A stretch of DNA of 64,000 bases from Paenibacillus rhizosphaerae (GTDB taxonomy: Bacteria > Bacillota > Bacilli > Paenibacillales > Paenibacillaceae). The position numbers and the translations under genes are program-made. A model generated the notes under the pieces. It was given only the letters and a program-made list of their open reading frames with translations. It was not told where the DNA came from and did no database searches. The stretch spans positions 62,001 through 126,000 of the forward strand of contig NZ_JACHXJ010000001.1 of assembly GCF_014192015.1 (NCBI RefSeq), read 5' to 3'. Below, in pieces: positions 28,351 through 37,924 of this stretch. Each line of letters opens with the position of its first letter. Positions within the stretch are counted from its first letter, which is position 1.

Positions 28351-29265
28351 GTGTCATCTTACTTTACGAGGTTATGCCGGGACTTGGTCCGAAACCGAGC
28401 CGTGTATTTTATGCTGCTGCCGGTTGTCGCTTACTATGTCATTTTTCATTATGGTCCTATGTACGGCCTGCAGATTGCATTTAAAGACTTCAGCCCTGCG
28501 AAAGGGATCGGTGGGAGTCCGTGGGTTGGATGGAAGCATTTCGAGTCATTCTTTGGCAGCGTTTATTTTGGGAGAATCCTGGGGAACACGCTTCTGCTCA
28601 GCCTGTACAGCCTGATCTTTTTCTTTCCGACCGGGATTATATTTGCGCTGCTCCTGAACGAGCTCAGAAGCGGCAAACTCCGGAAAGCCGTGCAGACCAT
28701 TTCTTACATGCCACACTTTATTTCGCTTGTAGTCATTGTCGGCATGCTGTTCGATTTCCTGGCCAGGGACGGACTTATCAACCAGGTCCTCGGTTACCTG
28801 GGGATCGAAGCCATCCCGTTCATGCGATCGCCCGGCTGGTTCCGAACGATTTATATCTCCTCCGAAATATGGCAGAGCATCGGATGGAGTTCTATCGTAT
28901 ACCTGGCTGCTATCAGTACGGTTAACCCTACATTATATGAAGCGGCGCGCATGGACGGCGCCGGGAGATTCAAACAAATGTGGCATGTTACCCTTCCGGG
29001 CATCATTCCGACCATAACGATCATGCTTATTCTGTTTATAGGCAAATTTATGACGGTTAGTTTTGAGAAAATCATTCTGATGTACAATCCGGTGATCTAC
29101 GAGACCGCCGATGTTATTCAAACCTATGTATATCGCAAAGGGATTCTGGAAGCGGACTTCAGCTACAGCGCTGCGGTCGGCCTGTTTAATGCTGTCATCA
29201 GCTTTGCTCTGCTTATAACGGCAAATGCCGTCGCCAAGAAGCTTGGCGAGACGAAACTTTGGTAA
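28351..29265 (+). CDS. ABC sugar importer permease, LplB type
   Basis: A 304-residue permease starting at GTG 28351 behind GAGGAGGG. It has about six helices, the GPMYGLQIAFKDFSPAKGIG segment of this subfamily and the EAA motif YEAARMDGAGRFKQMWHVTL. It pairs with the permease 12 bases downstream and the lipoprotein upstream. The beta-glucuronidase-like enzyme at the end of the operon suggests glucuronide oligosaccharides as substrate. Confidence 0.93.
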   Translation: MSSYFTRLCRDLVRNRAVYFMLLPVVAYYVIFHYGPMYGLQIAFKDFSPAKGIGGSPWVGWKHFESFFGSVYFGRILGNTLLLSLYSLIFFFPTGIIFALLLNELRSGKLRKAVQTISYMPHFISLVVIVGMLFDFLARDGLINQVLGYLGIEAIPFMRSPGWFRTIYISSEIWQSIGWSSIVYLAAISTVNPTLYEAARMDGAGRFKQMWHVTLPGIIPTITIMLILFIGKFMTVSFEKIILMYNPVIYETADVIQTYVYRKGILEADFSYSAAVGLFNAVISFALLITANAVAKKLGETKLW

Positions 29266-29277
29266 GGAGGGATCAAG

Positions 29278-30159
29278 ATGCTGATCAAACCGTCGCCAGG
29301 GGAAAAAGCATTCGACATCGTTAATGTCGTGTTCATGATCGTTGTATCCCTGGTCACCTTATACCCACTCTTATATGTTCTGATCTCATCCGTAAGCGAT
29401 CCCCAGTATGTCGTTCAGAACCGGGGGATTACGCTTTACCCCCACGGATTTAATCTTGACGCATACGCGATGGTGTTTCGGAATCCCAATATTTTAACTT
29501 CGTTTGGGAACACCTTGTTCTATGTCGGAGCCGGCACGCTGCTCAATATTATCATGACGTCTCTCGGAGCGTATGCGCTTTCCCGAAAACATCTTATGCT
29601 AAAAAATGCGGTCATGTTTATGATTGTGTTCACGATGTTCTTTGAGGGAGGTCTGATCCCGCTGTATTTATTGATGCAGAATCTGCATCTGTTGGATAAC
29701 CGCCTAGCGGTCATCATCCCCTCGGCCGTGAGCGCATTTAATCTTATCATCATGCGGACGGCGTTTCAGGCGGTTCCCGAAAGTCTGGAGGAATCAGCCA
29801 GAATTGACGGAGCGGGAGATTGGACGATCCTGTTCCGTGTGGTTCTTCCTCTTTCCATGCCGGTGGTCGCGGTGATGATCCTGTTCTATGGGGTTTCTCA
29901 TTGGAATTCATGGTTTTATGCTTCGATTTTTCTTCAGACCAGGGAATACTTCCCGCTGCAAATTATCCTTAGGGAAATTTTAATCAGTAACGACACCAGC
30001 TCCATGTCCGTCGGCGTGGGAACGTCCGACCAGATGGCCATCGGGGAAACGATCAAATATGCAACGATCATCATCGCTACGGTTCCGATATTGCTGCTGT
30101 ATCCTTTTTTGCAAAAGTATTTTGTCAAAGGCGTCATGGTTGGCGCCATTAAAGAGTAA
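29278..30159 (+). CDS. ABC sugar importer permease, YtcP type
   Basis: A 293-residue permease with helices in LYPLLYVLISSVSD and others, the EAA motif EESARIDGAGDWTILFRVVL and the subfamily C-terminus QKYFVKGVMVGAIKE. It has a clear AAGGAGG site. It is the partner of the preceding permease; the shared ATPase is not encoded here. Confidence 0.93.
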   Translation: MLIKPSPGEKAFDIVNVVFMIVVSLVTLYPLLYVLISSVSDPQYVVQNRGITLYPHGFNLDAYAMVFRNPNILTSFGNTLFYVGAGTLLNIIMTSLGAYALSRKHLMLKNAVMFMIVFTMFFEGGLIPLYLLMQNLHLLDNRLAVIIPSAVSAFNLIIMRTAFQAVPESLEESARIDGAGDWTILFRVVLPLSMPVVAVMILFYGVSHWNSWFYASIFLQTREYFPLQIILREILISNDTSSMSVGVGTSDQMAIGETIKYATIIIATVPILLLYPFLQKYFVKGVMVGAIKE

Positions 30160-30198
30160 AACCCAAATATAAGATTAATAACTTGGAGGGAAACGGTT

Positions 30199-31881
30199 TT
30201 GATCAGACTATTCGAAACAAACCGCATAAGAAAAACCCGCTCACTGGAGGGCACTTGGACATTTACTACGATGAGCGAAGATAGAACAGAACAGGACGCC
30301 CCCGTATATCAGCTTCCGGTTCCCGGATGCTGGGAACAACATCCGAACCTGGCTTCCTACCGAGGAAGAGGCGTATACCGCAAATCAATCCACACGTCGC
30401 AGAAAACCTCGCTGCGCTTCGTGTTCAAGGGAGTCAGCCATACCGCTGACGTATCTTTTGACGGTATTCCTGTAGCCCATCATTACAATGCCTATACCGC
30501 ATTTGCAGCGATTGTAAAAGACGTCGATCCGGGTGACCATGTGCTAAAGGTTGAGGTGGATAACGGATTTCACGAAGGCTCGTCATTGCATGTACACAAT
30601 GACTATTATACGTATGGCGGGTTGATCCGACCTGTAAGCGTCGAGGAGATCGGGGACGCTTTTATCGATCGGATCGAATTTGAACCACGGAGGAACGACA
30701 CGGGCTGGGAAGCTGACATTCGGTTACATCTTTGCAGCATAACTGATACAGACCAGGAGTTCCGGGTGACGGGAAGTGTGGCCGGCCAGTCCCTGGACTT
30801 TGGATTGGTCCAACTACCCGCGGGCCAGAGTCTGTCCGTTAGCCACTCCATGGCCTTTTCGGGCGTCGAGGCATGGAGCCATGAGAACCCTGCGCTGTAT
30901 AATCTGGAAGTGCAATTGGAAGATCCCGATGGCGGGGTGATCGATGATTTGATTGAAAGGGTAGGGTTCCGGGTCATTTCAACGAGTAACGGGAAAATTC
31001 AGGTTAATGGGAAGGACGTCGTCCTTAAAGGATTTAACCGCCACGAGGATCACGGCAGTGTTGGAGCTTCATTTTCATTGAACCTGATGGTCCAGGATCT
31101 GGATCTCATGGCCGATATGGGTTGTAATAGCGTACGGACGAGTCATTATCCCAATGACGAGCGTTTTCTGGACCTTTGCGATGAGCGGGGATTTTATGTA
31201 TGGGAAGAAAATCACGCCCGCGGATTGACGTTAGAGCAAATGCGGAATCCAAACTTTATTCAGCAATGTGAAGATGTGAATCGGGAAATGGTCACACAGC
31301 ATTATAACCATCCATCGATCATAATCTGGGCTATTCTAAATGAATGCGCTAGTCATACTGAGGAAGGACGAGTGCATTATCAACGGCAGTTGGAGCAAAT
31401 TCGCTCACTTGACGGAAGTCGGCCGCTGACGTTTGCTTCCCACCACCGGGAAAGGGAACTTTGTTTTGACCTGGCTGACATTGTCTCTTTTAATCTCTAT
31501 CCAGGTTGGTACGGCCCAGAGGACGCAGGAGAGCTGTGCGACAAAGCCAGAGGCTGGGCTGATGCAGCAGGAGGACTGGGTAAGCCGATGATTATGAGCG
31601 AGTTCGGAGCCGATGCCGTTTACGGGTACCGTATGCCCTCCCGGGTCAAGGGAACAGAGGAGCGGCAGGCGGACATCATCGATGAAAACCTGACTGCATA
31701 CCAAAGCAGGCATTTTATATCCGGCATGTTCATTTGGCAGTTCTGTGACTGTCGGGTAACGGAGGAAAAAGTAGGACCACTATGGAGGGTGACAACGCAG
31801 AATATCAAAGGCGTCGTGGACATGTACCGCCGTCCGAAGCTGGCTTATGAAGTGGTGAAACGACATTTTGGAGACAAGTAA
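30199..31881 (+). CDS. GH2 glycoside hydrolase, probable beta-glucuronidase
   Basis: A 560-residue cytoplasmic GH2 enzyme with jelly-roll, Ig-like and TIM-barrel domains in order. The acid/base Glu is in ILNECASH (about E382) and the nucleophile in MIMSEFGAD (about E468). NRHEDHG and TSHYPND are classic GH2 segments. Near the C-terminus QNIKGVVDMYRRPK aligns with the NKKGIFTRDRKPK region of E. coli UidA, keeping the N-x-K pair (N535, K537) that binds the glucuronate carboxylate; beta-galactosidases lack it. TTG start, with GGAGGG eight bases upstream. It probably releases glucuronic acid from imported oligosaccharides. Confidence 0.88.
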   Translation: MIRLFETNRIRKTRSLEGTWTFTTMSEDRTEQDAPVYQLPVPGCWEQHPNLASYRGRGVYRKSIHTSQKTSLRFVFKGVSHTADVSFDGIPVAHHYNAYTAFAAIVKDVDPGDHVLKVEVDNGFHEGSSLHVHNDYYTYGGLIRPVSVEEIGDAFIDRIEFEPRRNDTGWEADIRLHLCSITDTDQEFRVTGSVAGQSLDFGLVQLPAGQSLSVSHSMAFSGVEAWSHENPALYNLEVQLEDPDGGVIDDLIERVGFRVISTSNGKIQVNGKDVVLKGFNRHEDHGSVGASFSLNLMVQDLDLMADMGCNSVRTSHYPNDERFLDLCDERGFYVWEENHARGLTLEQMRNPNFIQQCEDVNREMVTQHYNHPSIIIWAILNECASHTEEGRVHYQRQLEQIRSLDGSRPLTFASHHRERELCFDLADIVSFNLYPGWYGPEDAGELCDKARGWADAAGGLGKPMIMSEFGADAVYGYRMPSRVKGTEERQADIIDENLTAYQSRHFISGMFIWQFCDCRVTEEKVGPLWRVTTQNIKGVVDMYRRPKLAYEVVKRHFGDK

Positions 31882-32021
31882 CCGCAGTGTCCCTTAGTAA
31901 CGCAAAAATTTATAAGCTGAAATATTACTCTAATTGATAGAACGGCTTTGTTCGCGAGAGGGGTCACCAGATTGAATACAACATCCTAGCGGTGAGTTAT
32001 ATGGGAAAATCATGATAGGAC

Positions 32022-32052
32022 AGGCGACCAGGAAGTAATGGTCGCCTTTTTT
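32022..32052 (+). terminator. Intrinsic terminator of the GH2 operon
   Basis: AGGCGACCA/TGGTCGCCT perfect stem followed by TTTTTT. Confidence 0.9.
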
Positions 32053-32254
32053 GGGTTGATAGCAAAACATCGTGAACACAGTAGCGGGGCAATGCACAAT
32101 GCTAAACGAAATTTTGACGATGAGCTGAATTAGCGAACGATCCCGCGATTGAGACAAATCGTCACGCGATTATTGGGAAACATGAGTTCGTGCCCGATAT
32201 TCACTTGCCGGCCTAAGGAGAACAAAAAGCAGTCGAAGTTGGGATGAAAATAGC

Positions 32255-32374
32255 TTATGTACTGGCTGCGATAATATCGTCAAACTTAATCCATTCCCAT
32301 TCATCGCGGTCTATGCTGAGCTTGATCTCTTTACGGACTGTATTAATGACCGTGACGAAACCGATAAGACTCCT
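32255..32374 (-). pseudogene. 3'-end remnant of a yolD-like gene
   Basis: Read on the reverse strand it gives IGFVTVINTVRKEIKLSIDR, then DEWEWIKFDDIIAAST and a stop, the standard C-terminus of YolD-family proteins. Nothing upstream continues the frame. The DNA is nearly identical to the homologous part of the copy at 43869-44153. Confidence 0.8.
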
Positions 32375-32561
32375 GGACATTTAACCAAATATGCTGTGAG
32401 ATGAAATCTTTACGGATGCACTGTAATGAAAGCGCTATCTATATTTGTATAAAATGATCACTACAATTCAAATTATGAACTGTATTCGTTATCTTCATCG
32501 AGAATCTATAATTAATTCACAGATCCGTTGTTTTGAAGCAACCAATGAGGAGGTGAACCAA

Positions 32562-33494
32562 GTGTCAACTATGAAGCGCCTGCAAAGGCAATTGCCGTTT
32601 CAAGTATTCGTGTGGGTTGGATTGGCGTATTTACTCATCTTCAGCTATATTCCGATGTTCGGGATTATTATTGCCTTTAAGGATTACAGGATATCCAGCG
32701 GAATTGAGGGTATTTTCACGAGCCCTTGGTCTGGCTTGTCCCACTTTCGGGAGCTAATCGACGACTATAATTTTCCGATGCTTGTGCGCAACACGCTGGT
32801 CATTAGCATTCTGAAGATTATATTTTCCTATCCGGTCCCAATTCTGTTCGCCATCTTGCTCAGCGAAGTACGTCACGTATTTTTGAAGAGGTTCGTTCAA
32901 ACCGTAAGTTATTTGCCGCATTTCATATCTTGGGTTGTCGTTACCGGTATTGCAAACGCTTTCCTGTCGAGCGGCTACGGAGTTGTAAACGACCTACTGC
33001 TTAACCTTCACCTCATAGGGAAGCCGCTTGAAGTGCTCACGAATCCAGATTCCTTCTGGGGGCTGGCTGTCTCGACGGCGATCTGGAAGGAAGCGGGGTG
33101 GTGGACGATTATTTTTCTGGCCGCGCTGGCTGGTATTGATCCTTCTCTATATGAAGCGGCGGAGATTGACGGAGCGGGTCGATTGAAGCGGATCTTGTAC
33201 ATTACCTTGCCGGGCTTGAAGAGCGCAAGCATCGTCATTCTCATTCTGACGATCGGCAGTATGCTGGGAGGCGGCCTTGTCGGCTCCAACTTTGAGCAGG
33301 CGATGTTACTGGGTAACTCACTCAACAGCGACAAATCCCAGATCATTCAGACCTATGCATTTTCCATCGGTCTCGCCCAAGGACGATTTTCATTCGCCAC
33401 GGCCGTCGACTTGATGCAATCCGTTATTTCGGTACTGCTAATCTTCGGAAGCAATACCATTGCAAAAAGGCTGTCCGGGACGGGGTTGTTCTGA
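32562..33494 (+). CDS. ABC sugar importer permease, LplB type
   Basis: A 310-residue permease. GTG 32562 is preferred to the upstream ATG 32445, because GAGGAGGTG lies 6 bases before it and the upstream residues do not resemble the family. It shows the SYIPMFGIIIAFKDYRISSG segment and the EAA motif YEAAEIDGAGRLKRILYITL. It forms an importer with the next two genes. A kinase/regulator pair and a GH95 hydrolase follow, which suggests a fucose- or galactose-containing oligosaccharide. Confidence 0.92.
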   Translation: MSTMKRLQRQLPFQVFVWVGLAYLLIFSYIPMFGIIIAFKDYRISSGIEGIFTSPWSGLSHFRELIDDYNFPMLVRNTLVISILKIIFSYPVPILFAILLSEVRHVFLKRFVQTVSYLPHFISWVVVTGIANAFLSSGYGVVNDLLLNLHLIGKPLEVLTNPDSFWGLAVSTAIWKEAGWWTIIFLAALAGIDPSLYEAAEIDGAGRLKRILYITLPGLKSASIVILILTIGSMLGGGLVGSNFEQAMLLGNSLNSDKSQIIQTYAFSIGLAQGRFSFATAVDLMQSVISVLLIFGSNTIAKRLSGTGLF

Positions 33495-33530
33495 TCGAGC
33501 CATATATCAATCCCATGCGAGGTGAAAGGG

Positions 33531-34412
33531 ATGCGAAGAAGGAAGACAGTGGAGGACCGCGTGCTGGATACTGTTATTACGGCTATTCTCGTAGTTGTGG
33601 TCTTCATTACCTTATATCCTTTCTATTATATTCTACTGATTACGTTCAACGAAGGTACGGATACAGCTGCCGGCGGCGTATACTTGTGGCCTAGACAATT
33701 TACCCTTAGTAACTACACTTATTTTCTTCAGGATCCGAAATGGGTTAAAGCGTTTGGTATCTCGGTGCTCCGAACGGTCATCGGGACAGCGCTCGGAATT
33801 CTGTTCACCTGCCTTGTGGCGTACGGATTGTCTAAGCGGGATCTGGTTTTCCGATCGGGATATTTTCTGGCCGTCGTGATCGCGATGAACTTCTCCGGAG
33901 GTCTGGTTGCTTTCTATATCGTGCTGAGAAGCCTTGGGCTTATTAACAATTTTGCAGTTTACGTCGTTCCGGGCATGCTTAACCTTTTTTTTCTGCTGAT
34001 CGCCATCTCCTTCTTCCGGGACATCCCGGATGAATTGGGGGAATCAGCGCGAATCGACGGGGCTTCGGAGCTTCATATTTTTGCACGAATTGTCCTCCCG
34101 GTATCGATGCCGTTGCTCGCGACGATGAGTTTGTTCATTGGTTCCGGCCAATGGAACTCTTGGCTCGATTCAGCCTATTTTGTACAGGACGAGGGGTTAC
34201 GTACACTAACTTACCGCATGATGCAGGTTATCAATCAGACAATGGTGCCATCAGGCGACACCCAAGCTGCAGCCATGTCTCGAACGAGCGTCACTCCGTT
34301 CTCCGTCCAGGCGACGGCGATGGTCGTCTCCATTGTGCCGATACTCGGCGTATACCCGTTCCTGCAGAAGTACTTCGTCTCAGGAATGATGCTCGGTTCC
34401 GTAAAGGGCTAG
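33531..34412 (+). CDS. ABC sugar importer permease, YtcP type
   Basis: A 293-residue permease with the EAA motif GESARIDGASELHIFARIVL and C-terminus QKYFVSGMMLGSVKG. ATG 33531 is preferred to GTG 33522 because the AGGTG site would overlap the latter. It starts 36 bases after its partner permease. Confidence 0.92.
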   Translation: MRRRKTVEDRVLDTVITAILVVVVFITLYPFYYILLITFNEGTDTAAGGVYLWPRQFTLSNYTYFLQDPKWVKAFGISVLRTVIGTALGILFTCLVAYGLSKRDLVFRSGYFLAVVIAMNFSGGLVAFYIVLRSLGLINNFAVYVVPGMLNLFFLLIAISFFRDIPDELGESARIDGASELHIFARIVLPVSMPLLATMSLFIGSGQWNSWLDSAYFVQDEGLRTLTYRMMQVINQTMVPSGDTQAAAMSRTSVTPFSVQATAMVVSIVPILGVYPFLQKYFVSGMMLGSVKG

Positions 34413-34479
34413 TCGGTATTGGAGAGTTCTCTTTTAAGGGAATGCTTTGAAAAATAAAAAAAATGATGGGGGAATGAAT

Positions 34480-36057
34480 ATGATTCATCGGTACAAGTCG
34501 TTTCTAATCCTGCTGATGACATTTCTTTTGTTGGCTGGAGGCTTGTTATCCGCATGCAGCAAGTCTACCAATGAAGGCACATCCAACAACAAGACTGAGG
34601 GCACCGCTTCGAATTCAACCTCTGGAGACGGCGCCCAGCCGTGCACAAAGCCGGTGGAATTGACGATGTTCGTTGATGCGACCTGGTATCCGTTCCAAGA
34701 TTGGACAGGAGAAATTCCCGACTTGATTACGAAGGCGACTTGTGTGAAGCCGAAGGTAACCATTGCGACCGATGACAAGCAATTGGCTTTGATGGTCGCT
34801 TCTGGCGATCTTCCGGATCTGGTGGTTTCCTTTAACTTCAAGCTGATGTCCGACAGCAAACTGAGTCTTCCTTACAACGAGATCTTTCCAAAATATGCGC
34901 CTGACGTTACCTTCGATCCGGTGAAGGTACTCGTCAACACGGTGAACGACGGGAAATATTATGCCATCCGCAATGATTTTTCTTCGGAGTCTGAATGGAA
35001 GGTTAATCCGTATGCTCATATGATGACTGCAGGACTTGCCATGCGCAAGGATATTCTGGAGGAGCTTGGTAATCCTTCTATTAAAACACTGCAGGATCTT
35101 GACAACGTTTTCGCCGAAGTAAAGAAAAAGCATCCGGATATAGTGCCGCTTATTCTGAATCCAAACTGGCAGCGCCCATACTTTGACGTACAGTTCGGCG
35201 CTCAAGGAGGACTCGTCGACAACGGGGGGAAGATCGAATATTATCTTCGTCAGGATAGCGTGCGTGATTCTATGCTCTATATGAACAGCTTATACCGCAA
35301 CGGGTTCGTTACATCGGAGAACTTCGCATATAAGAACGAATCGGAGACCGAGCAGATGATGTTATCGGGCAAAGGCTTTGCTTATACGTGGACCTATTCG
35401 GGGGCGGATCGTCTGACAGCGGATTCAAAGGGCAAACTTAAGTTTGTACAATTGGCTGAGCCGCTCAGTCCGAAAGCGTCCATCGTCAGCACGGGCACCG
35501 GTGGTTTGGGGATCTATGTGACGAAGGATAACAAGAACGTGGAAGCATCGGTCCGCTTCCTGAAGTATCTGTTCTCGGAAGATGGCTGGAGATTGGCGGA
35601 ATGGGGCATAGAAGGCAAGGATTGGACTTGGAACGATGCCGGCTATCCGGTATTCAACTACGATCCGCAGGATCTGACCGTCCTCAAGCAGAAGGGTGTC
35701 TACTGGTGGGGAGTGCCCACAGAGACCGGTGTTGGTATGGCTCTCGGTTCTTACAAAGAAGGTTCCGAGACGACCCGTCAAGGTGAAGCATACGATAAGA
35801 TCATCTCGTTCAATCCGGCGATTGGCATGATTAGTCCGGATACCGATTCGCCAGAGCAAATTATTCAGACGAATATTGATAATATGGTGAAGACGGAGGT
35901 AACGAAGGTATATCTTGCTCCTTCGGCGGAGGAAGCGCAAAAGGCTTACGATGAACTGATCAAGAAAGCAGAAAAAATCGGCATGGCCAAGCTGGAGGCG
36001 TGGGCCACAGCTCAGTATGGTCCTTTGAAGGAGAAGTACGACAGTTTGAAGAATTGA
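34480..36057 (+). CDS. Extracellular solute-binding lipoprotein
   Basis: A 525-residue lipoprotein. The signal peptide has a long hydrophobic core and lipobox LLSACSKS (Cys26), followed by a Ser/Thr/Asn-rich linker. The mature domain has LPDLVVSFNFKLM and MRKDILEELGNPSIKTLQDL, like other binding proteins of this size class. TTG 34447 would also be open, but ATG 34480 has GGGGG seven bases before it. A long terminator hairpin follows, separating it from the kinase gene. Confidence 0.9.
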   Translation: MIHRYKSFLILLMTFLLLAGGLLSACSKSTNEGTSNNKTEGTASNSTSGDGAQPCTKPVELTMFVDATWYPFQDWTGEIPDLITKATCVKPKVTIATDDKQLALMVASGDLPDLVVSFNFKLMSDSKLSLPYNEIFPKYAPDVTFDPVKVLVNTVNDGKYYAIRNDFSSESEWKVNPYAHMMTAGLAMRKDILEELGNPSIKTLQDLDNVFAEVKKKHPDIVPLILNPNWQRPYFDVQFGAQGGLVDNGGKIEYYLRQDSVRDSMLYMNSLYRNGFVTSENFAYKNESETEQMMLSGKGFAYTWTYSGADRLTADSKGKLKFVQLAEPLSPKASIVSTGTGGLGIYVTKDNKNVEASVRFLKYLFSEDGWRLAEWGIEGKDWTWNDAGYPVFNYDPQDLTVLKQKGVYWWGVPTETGVGMALGSYKEGSETTRQGEAYDKIISFNPAIGMISPDTDSPEQIIQTNIDNMVKTEVTKVYLAPSAEEAQKAYDELIKKAEKIGMAKLEAWATAQYGPLKEKYDSLKN

Positions 36058-36092
36058 TGAAATGACATATAAGGACTTTGAAGAAGAGGGGG

Positions 36093-36148
36093 CTCATATA
36101 GAGCGAGGCCGCACCATGGCCCGCTCTGTATGAGATCATTTGTTTTTT
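36093..36148 (+). terminator. Strong intrinsic terminator
   Basis: A 17-bp near-perfect stem (CTCATATAGAGCGAGGCC pairing with GGCCCGCTCTGTATGAG) followed a few bases later by TGTTTTTT. It lies between the binding-protein and kinase genes, so the kinase gene should depend on read-through or its own promoter. Confidence 0.8.
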
Positions 36149-36169
36149 AGGGAACGGAGTGGATCTACC

Positions 36170-37924
36170 TTGCGAATCGGCACAAAGATGATTGTCGGTT
36201 ATATTCTTCTAATCGTCATTCCGTTTCTATTTTTCGCAATTTTCGTCTACGCCCAGTTGAACGAGAAGTTAACGACACAGTACAAGCTTGCCAATCAACA
36301 GAATATCGAGCAGCTCGCAGTGAACCTCGACGCCAGCTTCTTGAAGATTGAATCACTGTATTCTATCTACCAGAATAACTCAGCCTTGATCGATTATTTG
36401 CGAGGAAACGAGCTGAACGATAGGGATTTAATTTATTCCTATCTGAAGGATATCTCGCCGGCCTTTTCGTTCGCATCCCTCGCGGAGGTTCAAATCGACA
36501 ATTTAACTGTATATCCCAAGACCCAACGCAAAATGTTAACCGTAAGCGGATTCAAGCCATATGAAGAAGGACGAGACAAGCTGACAGATGCCGAACTGGG
36601 TGCCTTGAGTCCAAAGGAAGGCTTATGGAAGAGAGCAAAAACCGACGGGACGCTGTCCCTCGTCTTTTATCATAAAATTTACAACGATTTGTATAGCAAC
36701 GATTTGGGAATTCTCGCTATTTCGGTTCGTTCCACCCTTGTGGAGGACTTTGTGCAGTCTCTCCGAAGCATGCATCCCGGAAACGCAGTTCTCCTTACTG
36801 ACGCAGATGGGCAAACGATATATCGCAGCATCGACAACGAGAAAAATATCGAAGCAATTGATGATGCGGCTCGCCGGGTCCATGCGGGCGAAAAGGAGCA
36901 TGTCAACGCGCGGTTTATTCTTAATTCTGCGCCAATAAAGCAGCTTGGATGGACTGTAATCGAGATCAATCCGCGAGAATCACTTTTTCACTTGTTTAGG
37001 GTGAAGCAATGGTGGCTCGTGGGAGGGGGAGTCTTATTGCTCCTGCTATCAGCCCTTTATTACGCCATTTTGTCGTCCTTGACCAAGCGAATGCTGCTTC
37101 TATCCAGACATATGAGACGGGTTGGTCCCGATTGGCTTGGACATTCGTATGCGGGCCCTGTTGGGAAGGATGAATTCGGATACCTCATTTCGAATTACAA
37201 CGCGATGATCGCACGGATGGATGAGCTTGTCAATCGAGTTCAGAAAGTAGAAATATTGAAAAAAGACGCGGAATTCAAGATGCTTCAGGCACAAATTCAG
37301 CCTCACTTTCTTTATAATACGCTGGAGACGATGCGAATGCTGGCGCGTGCCAACGGCGATTCAACCGTTTCGGAGATGGCTTACTCTCTTGGCAATCTTA
37401 TGCGATACAGCTTGTCCCGGAAAGACAACACGACGCTCGGTGAAGAATGGGAGTACCTTCGTCAATATTTAGCTATTCATGAGATTCGAATGCCCGACCT
37501 GCAAATCGAATGGGAGAAGGATGAGGCGGCAACCTCGATTCCCTGTCCACGGTTCATTCTGCAGCCGCTCGTTGAGAATAGTATTCTGCACGGATTATCC
37601 AAACGTAGAGGGGGGAAGCTTGTCTCTATCCGTATGGCAGTTCAAGGAGAATTCGTGATTATCATTGTGGCGGACAACGGCACAGGCATCTCGGATGACC
37701 GAATGAAGTTGCTGCAACAAAAGCTGCGGGATAACAATGGGTATGACGAAGGGGGGATCTCGGAAACCGAAGGAATCGGACTCAGCAATGTCCTTCAACG
37801 CGTCAAGGCTTACTTCGGTCCTCTATCAAGCTTGGCCATAGAGAGCAAACTCGGAGAAGGGACCGTCTGTACGCTAAAGCTATATCTGGAGGAGAGAGAC
37901 CATGCTAAACTTGATGATCATTGA
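36170..37924 (+). CDS. YesM-like sensor histidine kinase
   Basis: A 584-residue membrane kinase: helix near residues 8-28 (GYILLIVIPFLFFAIFVYA), an extracellular sensor of about 240 residues, helix near 280-300, HAMP, the His_kinase motif IQPHFLYNTLETMRM and a HATPase with ENSILHGL and DNGTGISDDR. TTG 36170 follows CGGAGTGGA at good spacing; a longer form from 36140 is possible. It overlaps the response regulator by 23 bases. It probably regulates the importer upstream and the GH95 gene downstream. Confidence 0.91.
   Translation: MRIGTKMIVGYILLIVIPFLFFAIFVYAQLNEKLTTQYKLANQQNIEQLAVNLDASFLKIESLYSIYQNNSALIDYLRGNELNDRDLIYSYLKDISPAFSFASLAEVQIDNLTVYPKTQRKMLTVSGFKPYEEGRDKLTDAELGALSPKEGLWKRAKTDGTLSLVFYHKIYNDLYSNDLGILAISVRSTLVEDFVQSLRSMHPGNAVLLTDADGQTIYRSIDNEKNIEAIDDAARRVHAGEKEHVNARFILNSAPIKQLGWTVIEINPRESLFHLFRVKQWWLVGGGVLLLLLSALYYAILSSLTKRMLLLSRHMRRVGPDWLGHSYAGPVGKDEFGYLISNYNAMIARMDELVNRVQKVEILKKDAEFKMLQAQIQPHFLYNTLETMRMLARANGDSTVSEMAYSLGNLMRYSLSRKDNTTLGEEWEYLRQYLAIHEIRMPDLQIEWEKDEAATSIPCPRFILQPLVENSILHGLSKRRGGKLVSIRMAVQGEFVIIIVADNGTGISDDRMKLLQQKLRDNNGYDEGGISETEGIGLSNVLQRVKAYFGPLSSLAIESKLGEGTVCTLKLYLEERDHAKLDDH

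Larger units (their letters stand above)
31882..32561. other. Intergenic region between the second and third importer operons
   Basis: This 680-bp gap holds a strong terminator (32022-32052), a yolD 3'-end remnant on the reverse strand (32255-32374), and an AT-rich promoter region for the next operon. I see nothing else coding. Confidence 0.6.
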
